Shown here: positions 36,527 through 47,182 of the stretch, in pieces
How positions within the stretch are numbered: the stretch's first letter is position 1
Layout: each line of letters opens with the position of its first letter
Source of the DNA: Alectoria sarmentosa
Lineage: Eukaryota; Ascomycota; Lecanoromycetes; Lecanorales; Parmeliaceae
Length of the DNA stretch: 64,000 nt
Reading direction: 5' to 3'
NCBI GenBank assembly: GCA_009733775.1
Contig: WOGZ01000051.1
Location: 62,001 to 126,000 of the forward strand
The notes under the pieces: generated by a model
Seen by the model: the letters and a program-made list of their open reading frames with translations, nothing else
Database searches by the model: none
What the model was told of the DNA's origin: nothing
Translations under genes and position numbers: made by a program

Positions 36527-38354
36527 ATGTACACGTTGCTCGCCTGCTTGTTCGTAATCACCACCTTGTGGTTCCTTCAAGGTCAGAGGTCGGCCATTAG
36601 ACGCAACGGAAAGCGTCTACCGTAAGTCTGTTACATCATGAAGCCTGCTCTTTCTAATCCGCAAGATCAGACGGCCTCCAGGTACGCTTCCCCTGGCCGG
36701 CAATGGCATCTGGTTTCTCCAACCACGGCATAAGTTGCTGGATTGGTTTACTCGTTGCGAAAGTCTCGTTGGATTCAGCACATTTGAGATATCTGTCCCG
36801 TCTCTCCCACCAGGCATAGTAATCAGTGATCCTGCAAATGTGGAGCATGTCTTGAAGAACAACGACATCTTCATCAAGGGAGAATTCTTCCGAATCAGAT
36901 CTTGGGACCTGTTTGGTATGTCATTGGCCTGACTAGAACGAGGTAGGGTTCTTGGGGTCGCTGTAGAATTTCTTGCTGACAATTGTATCAATTAGGAAAT
37001 GGCATCATCAATGCTGACGGGGACTTGTGGAAGATCCAGCGAAAGGCGGGACTTCGATTCTTCAATAACGCCAATCTAAGAAATTTCATCGAAAATGTTG
37101 TGCCACCCATCCTCCTAGACACTGAGGAATTTCTCGACGGTGCCGTGAGAAAAGGCCGAGTCATAGATCTTCAGATCGTACTCTTGGATCTCACCACACG
37201 TTTGATGGGCAACATGGCTTACGATGTGCGTGAATTTGCTGGGCTCCCTTTTCAATGAGTAGCATGGGACGCGTATGGTCTGTGCATAACGGACAACAAG
37301 CTGAATAACAGTGACTAGATGGATATGCCAGCGTCTTTACCGTTCTCGAGGTCCTTTGACTTCGCCTCTGGCGCAACTGGAGAACGTTTCCAAAACCCAT
37401 TCTGGAAGCTCAAAGAATTCATCCTTGGCGCCCCTCTTCGTAAAGCGGTCTTTGACATCAAGAAATTCGGCAATAGCATCGTCTCTGCAGCAATCCAAAA
37501 AAGAAAGAGCGAGCACGGCTCGAGCAAAACCGACATACAGAGGAACTCCGATCCTCTACAAACCAATCTGATTAACTCTCTGTTGGACCACATCGATGAT
37601 CATCAAGTCGTTGCTGATGCAGCGATGAATTACCTGTCTGCGGGCACGTGGGCTCTAGAATCTAATCATTTCATCGCTGACTTTTGCTTCAGGTAGAGAC
37701 ACAACAGCTCAATCTTTGACTTGGACCTTCTATCTCTTAATGCGTCATCCGGATGCACGAGAGAAGATACTGTCAGAGTTGCGCTCAACGTTCACTGAAG
37801 CTAATCACGAGCTTCCCTTATCTTTTGATACCGTGCAGCCTTCACACCTGCCCTACATAGCGGCAGTCTTTAATGAAAGCTTACGCTTCTATCCACCGGT
37901 GCCTGTCGAGCTCAAAGAGTCCACGGCTGAAACAACCTTCCCGGACGGCACCTGGCTGCCGAAAGGGTCAGTAGTAATGTGGGCCACTTGGGCAATGGGC
38001 CGCTCGAAGAACACTTGGGGTGACGACGCTGACGAGTTCCGGCCTGAGCGATGGCTCATAGCTGGGGATGAGGGCGAACCTTTGGTTTCGAAGACAATGA
38101 GTGCTTTTGCATTCCCAGTCTTCAACGGAGGTCCTAGAGCTTGCCTTGGCAAGAGAATGGCGGAACTTTTGGCTGTCCATGTTATTGCTAGTCTGATCTG
38201 GAAGTATGAATTTGTGGAAGTGTTTGACAAGCAGGCCATACTTGGAGAGACGCCGAAGGAGAGACGAAGCCAGAATAGCTTGACTTTGCCCATGGAGGGT
38301 GGCTTGCCTTGCCATGTACGACGAAATGGCTCTGGGGCTGGAGAGTCTTCATGA
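36527..38354 (+). CDS. Cytochrome P450, CYP52/CYP539-like
   Basis: Exons 36527..36621, 36671..36915, 36996..37225, 37319..37643 and 37693..38354 encode 518 aa. A membrane anchor (LLACLFVITTLWFL) and a proline hinge RLPRPPGTLPLAGNG come first. The I-helix reads AG(R)DTTAQ at ~298, ExxR is FNESLRFYPP at ~360-363, and the heme loop is FNGGPRACLG with the ligand Cys at ~449. The motifs recall CYP52/CYP539 alkane and fatty-acid hydroxylases, which suits oxidation of a long alkyl chain on a type III PKS product (inference). The intron inside the I-helix motif is ambiguous: GC-AG gives AGRDTTA, while GT-AG four bases downstream at both ends gives AGTDTTA (see findings). Divergent from the PKS. Confidence 0.88.
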
Positions 38355-38878
38355 ACTCCGCACATTCACGTGAGATTACCCCCAGGCCTAGGACAGTACA
38401 GAACTTAGATCCAATGATGTTTGTGGCCTTGAAAGTTTGCTGGTCTTTGACAAATACATACAAAAGGAGATTATCTCTAAGGCACGGCCTACTGAAACAC
38501 AGCAAACATGCTTGAAGAGTTTCATTGTCGTTGCTTTCACCGTGGATGGTAATCTACATGTGACAGTTCATCAGGCATATGGACGAGAAAGGCTTATAAA
38601 GAAACACTGGTCTCAAGCAGTATTCCATAAACTTCTTCAATGCCGAGCCTTTGTCACAACGCTATGTTCTTGCATCAAAGGTCGTGATCTTGCCAACAGC
38701 GCCTTCAGAGATCCAAGAAGTTGATCGCTCCTTCCACAGGCCAGTGTCGGTCTCTTAGGAGGCTGCTGTTTCACCCCTTCGAGCTTGATCTTTCTCTCAA
38801 ATCAACACATCTACTTCCGCTACAAACACAAACTTCAGTCTTCGCCAACATCTGAGCTTTGGACTGCTAAGCGCAAGA
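38355..38878. other. Intergenic, P450 3' side
   Basis: No supported gene or repeat; contains the P450 3' UTR and the promoter of the next gene. Confidence 0.5.
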
Positions 38879-39706
38879 ATGCCTCAGCTGCGTCCACGAC
38901 CCCCCAAAGCAGACAGTGTCAAAGGGGAAAGCCCCAGCCCAGACCACGAATCAAGCGACGAGGAGCAGGCACACTCTAGACCTAGAATCCGCCAGTCAAA
39001 GAGTCATGCATCACAGGCACGGCAAGACTCAGTTCCCGAGGCGGACACCCCTACAACATCTCCCATGCCCAAAACAGACGATTCTACGAGCACAAAGCCG
39101 TATTCGCATCTACTGGGTTTCATGGTGAGGAAAATTACCAGAAAACACGAGAAGCCAATCCGCGATGAGTACGACGAGGAGCTGAGATCGCTGGGAGAGC
39201 GACGCAAAGATGCGAATCCTGGACAAGCTGGAGCCATGGTATGTACACTTTCGGAGCGTTTTTCCCCTATTCCGGAACATTTTTGGGGGTTGCAAGCCCC
39301 GTGTAGGGCGCAAAAGGCCATCAAATATCCCTTTGGGCTGTCTCATTGCTCGGCGCTTTACCTTGAAGAAGCAACACTGACTCCGAAAACGTTGTAGGAC
39401 CGGTCCCTTGAAGAGGCCGCGAAGCGCAAGTTGCAAGCCAGACTTGAGGCTGTCGAACCTGTCATCGCAATGGCCCTTTTACCATACGCGGATACCATAA
39501 TCTCCGAGGGTGAGCTTTATATGGGTCCACGCTCGGAGTCTACTTCGGAGGAAGATTCGCCCACGGATACATCAGCTGAAGAGCAGCCCAACGCCGGCAG
39601 CACCAACGACCCGACCGATACTGATTCACACAACTCCGAGAAGAATGTCCCTTCGGAGTCTTCCTTTTCCCCTGAGGGCACCGAAACTCCCGAGTCGGAC
39701 ATCTAA
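38879..39706 (+). CDS. Acidic Ser/Thr-rich hypothetical protein
   Basis: Exons 38879..39238 and 39398..39706, with an intron of 159 bases (GTATGT...GTAG), encode 222 aa. Residues 1-75 are polar, Pro/Ser-rich and disordered. A central 50-residue part (MVRKITRKHEKPIRDEYDEE... and RKLQARLEAVEPVIAMALLP) has helical, charged character and is the only folded-looking piece. The last 70 residues are rich in Ser/Glu/Asp/Thr. No family recognised. The splice phase and continuous frame on both sides of the intron argue for a real gene. Confidence 0.55.
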
Positions 39707-40903
39707 GTGCGAATGGCTCGACAGAAGGGATGTGTCCCTGACTGAGCAGGATGGAGTCATACTCTACGAGTCGTGTTGTTGCAAGCATGGGAAGGATGGT
39801 CGCGAAAACGGCCAGAGTGCCAGGATCTTTAATACAAGCATGTCCATTCCTTCATGCCCACTCTTGAGTAAATTAGATTAATAGCAGAGACTAAGCGCTG
39901 GCCCTTTTCCAAAACTGAACTTTCTTTGCGTCTTTCATGGAGGCCTATGTGCATGATCACGAGCACGGTTTTAATCGGTCTCTCCTGGCTGATACCTCCC
40001 TTCTAAGCGTAAAGACCAGATGTTTCAACATGTTTCATACACCAAACTCATCTCACCGTGTCACCTGTATTTCTCTCCATAGAGGAGGAGGAGCCGGGAG
40101 CGCTTTATGCCAGTCTTTTGGTGGTTTCATAGATGAATGATGAGATCTGAACGCTGCTGAAATGAAAATGGCTCTGAATTTCCAGTGTCGCATGCATGCA
40201 CGCTATGGAGAGCCACACGCCCTTTCGCAACTATAGTCTTTGTTTGAACATTTTCACGGAATGGATATAGATAGCCTTTGTTCAATATGGGAGTCGAGAT
40301 GCGCTATCTCCTGTCTCTCAGCGCGGTACCAGTACAGTTTACAATCGGGGCCGGGGGGGGATTTTCGTCCCGCGCTTGGTATTGATTGGATTGGCGGATT
40401 ATAAACGGGTTCAATGCACCTGCCATGCTGGCTGGCTGGCTGGCTGGCTGGCTGAATAGTGAGTGGCGGCTTAGGTGGAAGTTGTTGGGTGGTTTTTTTC
40501 TCTTCTTTTCTTTTTTTTGGGGGGAAGGGGGGGTGGGGAGGTTACTCGGGCTGAGGAAATGATGCAGAATTGGGCGATGGCGATAGCCCCTTTCAGGCAG
40601 ACTCAATCAAAACTTTCCTCCCCATGCTGTTCTCAATCCTGCTGCGCTCTCGAAATATCATTGGCATTCACAATAGGGGTGTTTCTTAGAATTGAGTATC
40701 GTTTCTCAGTTTGTCCTGTCTGTTTCTAGCTAACCCACGTACAAATTGGGCTCAACTTGGCCAGAAAGCAGTATGTCTCCGTAAACCGATCGCATGCAAC
40801 ATCTCTCAAGCAGCCATCGCCATCCATGTGTCTTCGGTCCGTCCACGGATTGTCTCTCTCTTAGGAGCTGAAGAGCATCATCGAGACCGTGTGGATCGGC
40901 CCA
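39707..40903. other. Intergenic with GGCT and G-rich simple repeats
   Basis: No gene supported. It contains a (GGCT)n tract at 40428-40454 and alternating G- and T-runs around 40480-40540. Confidence 0.5.
40428..40454 (+). repeat. (GGCT)n tetranucleotide repeat
   Basis: About six and a half uninterrupted GGCT units in non-coding sequence. Confidence 0.9.
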
Positions 40904-41125
40904 TCAGAGAGAGCCCGTGTTCGCGGGGCAGACCGCATTACACATTGGACATGTTGTCCCGCGTACCACGTGTGCGCCGCAGTTGGGAGTCGGGCATACT
41001 GTCGCCAAGCTCTGGTTATCGACCATGTCCCCACCGGTATCGGCGTTCCTTTCATCGTCGGTGTGACGCCCAAGGTCGCGCGCAGCGACACCGACAAGCT
41101 CTTGAAGGAGACGGACGAAAGGCAT
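40904..41125 (-). CDS. Short Cys-rich ORF with zinc-ribbon-like spacing
   Basis: A 73-aa frame starting with ATG. Its C-terminal half has CPTPNCGAHVVRGTTCPMCN then AVCP, i.e. paired Cys (C-x4-C ... C-x2-C-x3-C) plus a His, spaced like a small zinc ribbon. No signal peptide. Small zinc-ribbon proteins of this size are common among uncharacterised fungal proteins. It may be a terminal exon of a longer gene. Confidence 0.35.
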   Translation of the reverse strand: MPFVRLLQELVGVAARDLGRHTDDERNADTGGDMVDNQSLATVCPTPNCGAHVVRGTTCPMCNAVCPANTGSL

Positions 41126-42809
41126 CTTCCTTAAGGCCGTTGTTAGCTACCATTTGGAGCAAGAAGCATGTTGTTCCGGGCTTACCTGGCAGAATTAGGA
41201 TGAGTGTCTAGGAGGAGACTGGGATACAGTTATGATGGTGCAGTGGAGAGCGGTGTGGTTCTGAACTCTCAGTCAGCTGCAAGTCCATGCTATCCTAGGT
41301 GTTGTGTACTTACGTGATTGGGCTAGGGGTTTGAGGTTTGTACCAGCTTGAAGGCTGTGGTGAGGGATGGTGGAGTGCTGAGTTCTAAGAAAAGCAAGAG
41401 TAGTTGGGGTCCCGTGTGTTCTTGTAGCTTGGGACTCTTTCATAAAGGAGCGTGTGTTAAGAGAGCGCGCTGGTAGGACCCAGAAAGCACCATTGCTATT
41501 GTGTCCTCTGCCTCCACGGATTCCTGGCCAGTAAGCCCTCTTGTTTGGCCCACGATTCGGTCAAGAGGTTATATTGGGCAGTCAGAGAGTCCTGCTGCCG
41601 TCGATCTTGTTTAATTCGGAAATATCAGACCAATAAGCCTTCGTTCATGGTGAACCGTGGGGCCGGTAACGCAGCCATGGGGTCATTCAAACTTCGCCAC
41701 TATCAGTTCTATTATATTCTTAGCAATATGACCAGCAAAGCCTCTCATTCGTCTCACGACTTAATCAAAGTTTGGCGTTGAAAGTCATCGAGGTCACGTT
41801 GCGGCCAGTTTTCCTGCCGAGGTAGGCACTTGGCCAGCAAGTTCTCTCTGATGGCCAGAGTTGATTTTGAGAAGTTCCGAATTCATCGCGGTCACATTAC
41901 TGTCGATCTCACTGCATCGGCAGACATTTGACCACTAAGTTTCCTCCGATACTCAAGCGCTCAGTCGGCTGTGCAGAATCGAAAACTTGTTGAAGTCACG
42001 TTGCTGTTGAATTTGTTGCGTCCGTAACTGCTTGGCCAGTAAGCTCTCTTCCGGCAGGAAGTTTTAGTGTAAATTATAAAGCAAGGTCCATCACGGGGCT
42101 TTTTGGAACTCGACGCTTGACCCAAAACAGGGCATGATCTCCGTGTTCCGCTTACCTCGACAATAAAAAGTACTTTGGATTGTGGGTCAATTGAGAGCGC
42201 CTGACGGATTATTCCCCCCGCCCATGAACCGCCACATCGCCGCCAAGGCCAGCACTGGGGTTTAGAACGATCCGAGGGTATTTCGTGGCCAAAGCACCAT
42301 TGATGGGACAGCAGATAGGCGATTTAGACCATTCGCAAGAGGAACCGCTTCCGCTCCGAGGCTACGGATGAATCATGATCATTTCAATTGTGGCGAGCTC
42401 AGCGTCTGTACTGGACGGAAATCAGCTCACGGTAATGGTTGGGTAGTAGCAAATCTTTTCGACCGAAGGGCGACGAGAATGCAGGTGAAATCTATCAACA
42501 TGTCTGTAGAAGCGCTAAGACTCTGAGAGAATCGAGCCCCGACGAGATTTTGATACATCTGGGAGCCAGGCATCAGGAAAAGCTACAGTGGACTTTTTGT
42601 GAGGAAAGAACTGTCTTTCAAAGCTCGGAGGTATCTTTGAACCAACGGAACCCCTTCTCGACTGGTATTGAGTAGTAGCCGCGCGCTTATTTGTAAACAT
42701 TGAGCCTGCAGTGAGACGTAGAAATCGACAAACTGAACCCAAATGCTTTATTCAACAATATTCTCGGCCAACACTGATCACCCTGAGTTCAACTCAATTA
42801 ATCACAATT
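41126..42809. other. Non-coding region holding the 101-base array
   Basis: The interval upstream of the first phosphotransferase-like gene. ORFs are short and contradictory. The main content is the degenerate tandem array at 41525-42052. Confidence 0.55.
41525..42052 (+). repeat. Degenerate tandem array, ~101-base period, about six units
   Basis: A core resembling TTGGCCAGTAAGCTCTCTT recurs near 41525, 41625, 41729, 41831, 41928 and 42032, so the spacing is 97-104 bases. A second block, GTCATCGAGGTCACGTTG, recurs in the same register near 41780, 41881 and 41986 in the last units. Units are diverged (transition-type changes in the core), so the array is old. It overlaps no supported gene and is not a simple microsatellite. 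Confidence 0.65.
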
Positions 42810-44114
42810 ATGACAGACAAGCGAGATTTCGAAGGTTACAAGTGGAATGGAAAGTCATCTCACATTGAAGATAGTCCTTATGGTCGGTGTATTCAAAGGC
42901 TCTTGGACCGCATCAACTGGGATGCCTTGTGCCAGTATGCTTCGAGGCTCCATGACGACGAGGATTGTACGATCATCCCCCAGTTCACAATGGGAGGACG
43001 CCATATGGTCCGCCGCGTCATTTTCCAAAGTGGTACACGATGGATTGCTCGGGTTCGCATTACGACACCCATGAACGAAGACGAAGGGAGCCGCTTGCTT
43101 CAAAGGGAGGTCGACTGTATTCAATTGGTACAGGAGCGAACTAGTGTACCTGTCCCAACAATCTTCGGCTACATTGCGAGCGCTAGGAACGTCATCGGAG
43201 CGCCATTCATGCTGATGGAATGCCTGTCTGGCAATGTGGGAGTCGATTTGAGTGGGGTCGAGATCCCAGCCCAATACAAGGCTTCATTCCATAGAGAAAT
43301 GGCGAGGTTCCAGGTAAGGAAATTCGGTATCCTTGCTGCACGTATGACACTGATTGTGGATTAGACAGAGATCTCGTCAATAACCTTTCCGAAGATTGGC
43401 GCTATTGTCAAACTTCAAGACGGAACATACGACGTGGGCCCTCTTCCCGGACTCGGTGGGCCTTTCATTACAGCAACCGAGTACTTTGAAGCATGGGCTA
43501 GATCAGCGAAGTTTGTTGAGACATTGGATCGAGTGAAGCAGATCTGGGGGGACGGTTATGAAGAAATCATAGCTCAGATTGTCAACTTCCCTCCAAGGGT
43601 CGGAGAGCTTGCCTCCAAGATTGCTGCTCGAGATCAGGGTCCCTTTCCGCTTTTCCACGTCGACTTCGGACACAATAACATTGTCGTAGACGATGACTAC
43701 AACGTGCTTGGTGTGATTGATTGGGAACATGCATCCTCGGTGCCTTGGGAACGAATCTATTTCCCATGGACATTGTCAGTCGTGCCAGCACCGATGGTAC
43801 CAGATAATTACGACGAGAACGGTGTACCGAGAGACTCAGGTACCAAGGCCATAATAGGCGAGCAGGAAGGGTACATCAATACAGTGCGGGAGACGGAACG
43901 AGACAAAGGGCTGTCGCCCTTGTTGTCCGCTACCCTAGCGGATCAGGCCAGTCAGGACCTGGCCTACGCAATGAAACTTTACACCGAAGATGGCATATGC
44001 GGGCAATATACCAATGTCTTAGATGTCCACCAAGAGAGATGGGTAGAGGATAAGGGACTCAGCATCAGTGATGGAGCAGGCAATTCGGAGGACTTCAAAG
44101 GCGGCGCTCATTGA
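42810..44114 (+). CDS. Aminoglycoside-phosphotransferase-fold (APH/ChoK) protein
   Basis: Exons 42810..43313 and 43365..44114 encode 417 aa, split by a 51-base intron. The protein-kinase-like APH fold (PF01636 type) shows RWIARVRI (nucleotide-lobe strand), FMLMECLSG (hinge), the Brenner-type catalytic loop HVDFGHNN at ~266-273 and VIDWEHA with the metal-binding Asp ~287. Fungi carry many such genes; they phosphorylate unknown small hydroxylated substrates and are not established drug-resistance genes. The C terminus is Ser/Asp/Gly-rich. A paralogue with the same length and intron lies at 61441-62745 on the other strand. Confidence 0.85.
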
Positions 44115-45259
44115 TTTGCGCAGCGCTGCTTTACACTGCTCGGTGATTGGCCCGGCGTACATTCTAAGCTGCTCAAGCTTGCGGCAGCCACGAGCAGGCA
44201 GCGAGCGAGTGCGGCACAAACTGTCTCGGTGACTAGGTCCCCTGCATCAGTGTAGAGTAGAGGTATTCCATGTTTCGTCAAAGATAACCCGCTCTTCCTC
44301 GAATGTTCTCTTTCCACGACAAAGGATTCCTTCGAAGCGTATCTGGCGATGCTTTGTTTGCATCGCTGGATGACAGAGTATCGCAAGGTGCGTAGGTATT
44401 GCAACGCGCTGTGGGAGAGACAACGTGGCAACTGCGCATGAGCAGAGACGCCTGTCCAAACTCCACAAGAGCAAGGCATATGTTATCGGAGAAGCTGATC
44501 GGGTTACAGCATGCTGTACAAAGGGGCGGTGTTTCTCTTGATTTCCTGCTCGGAAGCCAGCCAAATACAAGTATTGGAGAGAGTGATGATTTCGATTAAG
44601 GGGCCTGTCTCCAGAGGCTTGGCATAGCAAGGCTGAGTGGTGCGGCCAAGGTTTCCTTCCATCTCGCCACCACCTTCGCTGTCAGGCAAGATTCTCAGGT
44701 TTGGTGTGTTGCATCAAATCCACCAACTATCTTGATCCCAGCAGGATCACCTTGAAACTCTACCTCTTGAGGAATTAGGACCCGAAGACACTTTGTCGCT
44801 TTCCCTCGTCACTGGCTTCATCTATTGGTACGATTTTTTCCCGTACAGCGTCTCGGGACCATGACCATCTCCACTTACCGTCAGCTTGGTAACCGGAGAT
44901 TGGCAAGATCGTTGACTGTACCTTCGCTCTTTGACGCCTGGGCCCGGGAAATGTCCGAAATGACATAATGAGAATGTCGGACGATTGGCGCTCCACTTTG
45001 ATCTTGAAGAGCGCTGCGCCCTCATATGCCTGTCGTTTCAATGCGTGCATCGTACCTGGAGAACCCATTGCATGAGAGAAGACGTGTTGCGATGCCATTC
45101 TATCCCTAACCCGAACCACGGTTTGGCAAGAGTGGTAGGTCAACGCTTTGGATCTACACTTCAATCTCATGAGCGTCACATGGAACCATACATCTCACCC
45201 ACCCAAGCTCGCGAGCCGCCTGACTCTTTTCAATAATCCACAAAATTTGGCTGGCGGAT

Positions 45260-46021
45260 TTGCTTTTCCTGCAAAAGCCTTTCTTCACTACCGCACTTTC
45301 CGCTCTAGCTATTGCACTTTTTCTTCGCAACTCTCCCAACACCCCCACAGCTCTCAATATCACTCACCCACTTTGCAAACCCCCAAACCTCACATGCGCG
45401 AGCGTCGTCGTCCCACATAAGCTGGCGACATCAATTCTCCCGCTCGTTACCAATCCCCTAAAGACTCCGTTGCTACCAATCCTACCCTTCGAACAGCTAT
45501 CTCTTGAATGGAAGTGCACTATCACCAACGAAAAAATTACCACACAGCGCGTCCGAAATGGAGTATTGCGGCTTGGCGCCATCTTCCTTGCCGTATCCAG
45601 AAGCTTACGTCTCATGCGGCCCCCAACACCAGTTGAAGCCCAAGATGGACATTCTTCCGAGCTGTCCAAACATCTCGGACTTTACGGCAACTCCCTATTG
45701 GAGCATCAACCTCATCTTTGGTAGGCATCGTACGAGCTGGCCGCAATGTTCTATGGCACGTGCGAAAGATATGCCAATTGGATTGGATACCAATGGTTGA
45801 TGGAGCCTCGACGTACCTGATCCTCCTCGTTCCTAAGTAAGACTACCCACGCAGAGAGCAACCTCCTCAAAAAGGGATTGTGGATCACCAATCACGATGG
45901 CTACTATCACATTGGTGAAGCTCCGGCGGCGCTTCCTCTACCATCCCTCGACATGAAACAGGCCCACACCGAGTTGTGTTCGTCGCGCACAGCCGGTCTG
46001 ACCTCAGCCATTTGTGGATCC
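45260..46021 (+). pseudogene. Possible broken secreted-protein gene
   Basis: Coding-like segments sit in successive different frames: a signal-peptide-like hydrophobic stretch (FFTTALSALAIALFL) near 45280, a Cys-containing block (LPSCPNISDFTATPYWSINL) near 45650-45720, and a block GLWITNHDGYYHIGEAPAAL near 45875-45935. No ATG opens the first segment and clean introns are not evident between segments, so I treat it as a relic. Family unknown. Confidence 0.25.
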
Positions 46022-46140
46022 CTTCTGGTCTGAACGAGCGAGCCGAGTCATTTTTTGAAGACTGGGGCCTGAAATCTTGCACCGCCGCTCTGATCTCACC
46101 CATTTGTGGATCTCAAATTTTGGTGTGGATGAACGAGCGG
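45983..46140 (+). repeat. Direct repeat, two ~60-base copies offset by 92 bases
   Basis: The phrase CATTTGTGGATC, with similar flanks (GCCGGTCTGACCTCAGC / GCCGCTCTGATCTCACC before it, TGAACGAGCG / TGAACGAGCG after), occurs at 46009 and 46101. The second copy carries an extra ~11 bases. It lies just upstream of the promoter of the secreted thaumatin-like gene. Confidence 0.75.
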
Positions 46141-46332
46141 AGTTGTATTGGGCAAATTTGAGGCCTCCTATTCTGCTATAAAAAGCCTCTGCAATGCCCC
46201 AATGTCTCCCTTTGTCTCCACTATCATAAGTAAATCCTTCCGGAGCTCTTCCTCAACCACAGTAGCTTTCAAACGCTACCTATTGCAGCTCTTCTCTCTC
46301 TCACCATTATCCCAGCACCATAATCAACCACC

Positions 46333-47182
46333 ATGCATCTCACCCTTGACATCGTGGCAGTCGTCCTCGCCTTCACCATTCCAGCACTCGCCGAGGACCC
46401 CATCTACACCAGCGCCATCACAGGCAGCGCGATTCCCAGCATCACCCCGGCGCCCAAGGGTCCTCGCCCCGCAGTCCAAGCAGCCCAAGTTGCAGGACCA
46501 CTCACCATCAGCGTCACCAACTCATTCGGAGAGTAATCGGCACTCTCTCAACCCCCTCACTTGCAACACTCGCTAATCAGAGTCCAGCGGCCTCTTCGCC
46601 TCCTTCGGCCACAATTCCGGCTCCCCAACTGCAATCAGCTACCCCGGCAATGGTGCCATCGGCTCGTCCTTCCAAGCCGTCTATCCCGCCGACTGGGCCG
46701 GACGCATCGCCATCGGCAAAGACAATGACCCCGACTACATCAACCGTGGCAGCTTGATAGAAGCGAGCTACGACAGTGGTGCACCATTCGTCGATATCAG
46801 CTATGTCCAGGGCTTCAGTATTCCCGTAAGCTCATTCCCCCATTCCCTCCACTAAATCCATCCACCAAACCTAATACAACCGCTACGGACTTAGATCGTC
46901 TGCTCCTGCGGCGGTCCCAGCACAGGCGTCATAACCGGTTGCAACATCCCCCTCTATCACGACAACGGCGCCCCCTGCCCCTCCCCAGGCCCCAGCTCCA
47001 TCTGCTTTAATCCCTCCAGCAACAGCCCTCAGGCCACTGGTGGACCCGTGCCGCCTTTCTTCGCGCCCTGCGCTGGCGCTGCATACACTTATCCCAACGA
47101 TAATGGCGCGGGTGCGGGATGTGGGAGTAATTTGATCAGTTGCTGCATTGGGAGTACGTGTCCTAGTGATCCGAAGCAGTGA
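46333..47182 (+). CDS. Secreted Cys-rich thaumatin-like protein
   Basis: Exons 46333..46532, 46588..46825 and 46895..47182 encode 241 aa. A signal peptide (MHLTLDIVAVVLAFTIPALA) is obvious. The mature part has the beta-rich ITVTNS/FGHNSG-type start, WAGRIAIG, SYVQGFSIP, then a Cys-rich half (VCSCGG ... CNIPLYHD ... CFNP ... FFAPCAGAAYTYPNDN ... CCIGSTCP). This order is that of small fungal thaumatin-like/osmotin-fold secreted proteins. Their roles are cell-wall or antifungal related and not settled. Expected location is extracellular. All introns are 55-69 bases with GT-AG ends. Confidence 0.72.

Larger units (their letters stand above)
44115..46332. other. Accessory-type stretch with possible relics
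   Basis: No intact gene is supported. Frames on the minus strand at 44240-44690 and 44775-45179 are open but start without convincing context and match no family I know. A candidate broken gene (45260-46021) and a direct repeat (45983-46140) are annotated separately. Confidence 0.45.

Noticed and set aside
44775..45179. 134-codon - ORF
   Set aside because: Charged, orphan, no convincing start context or homology. Left as uncertain and not annotated.
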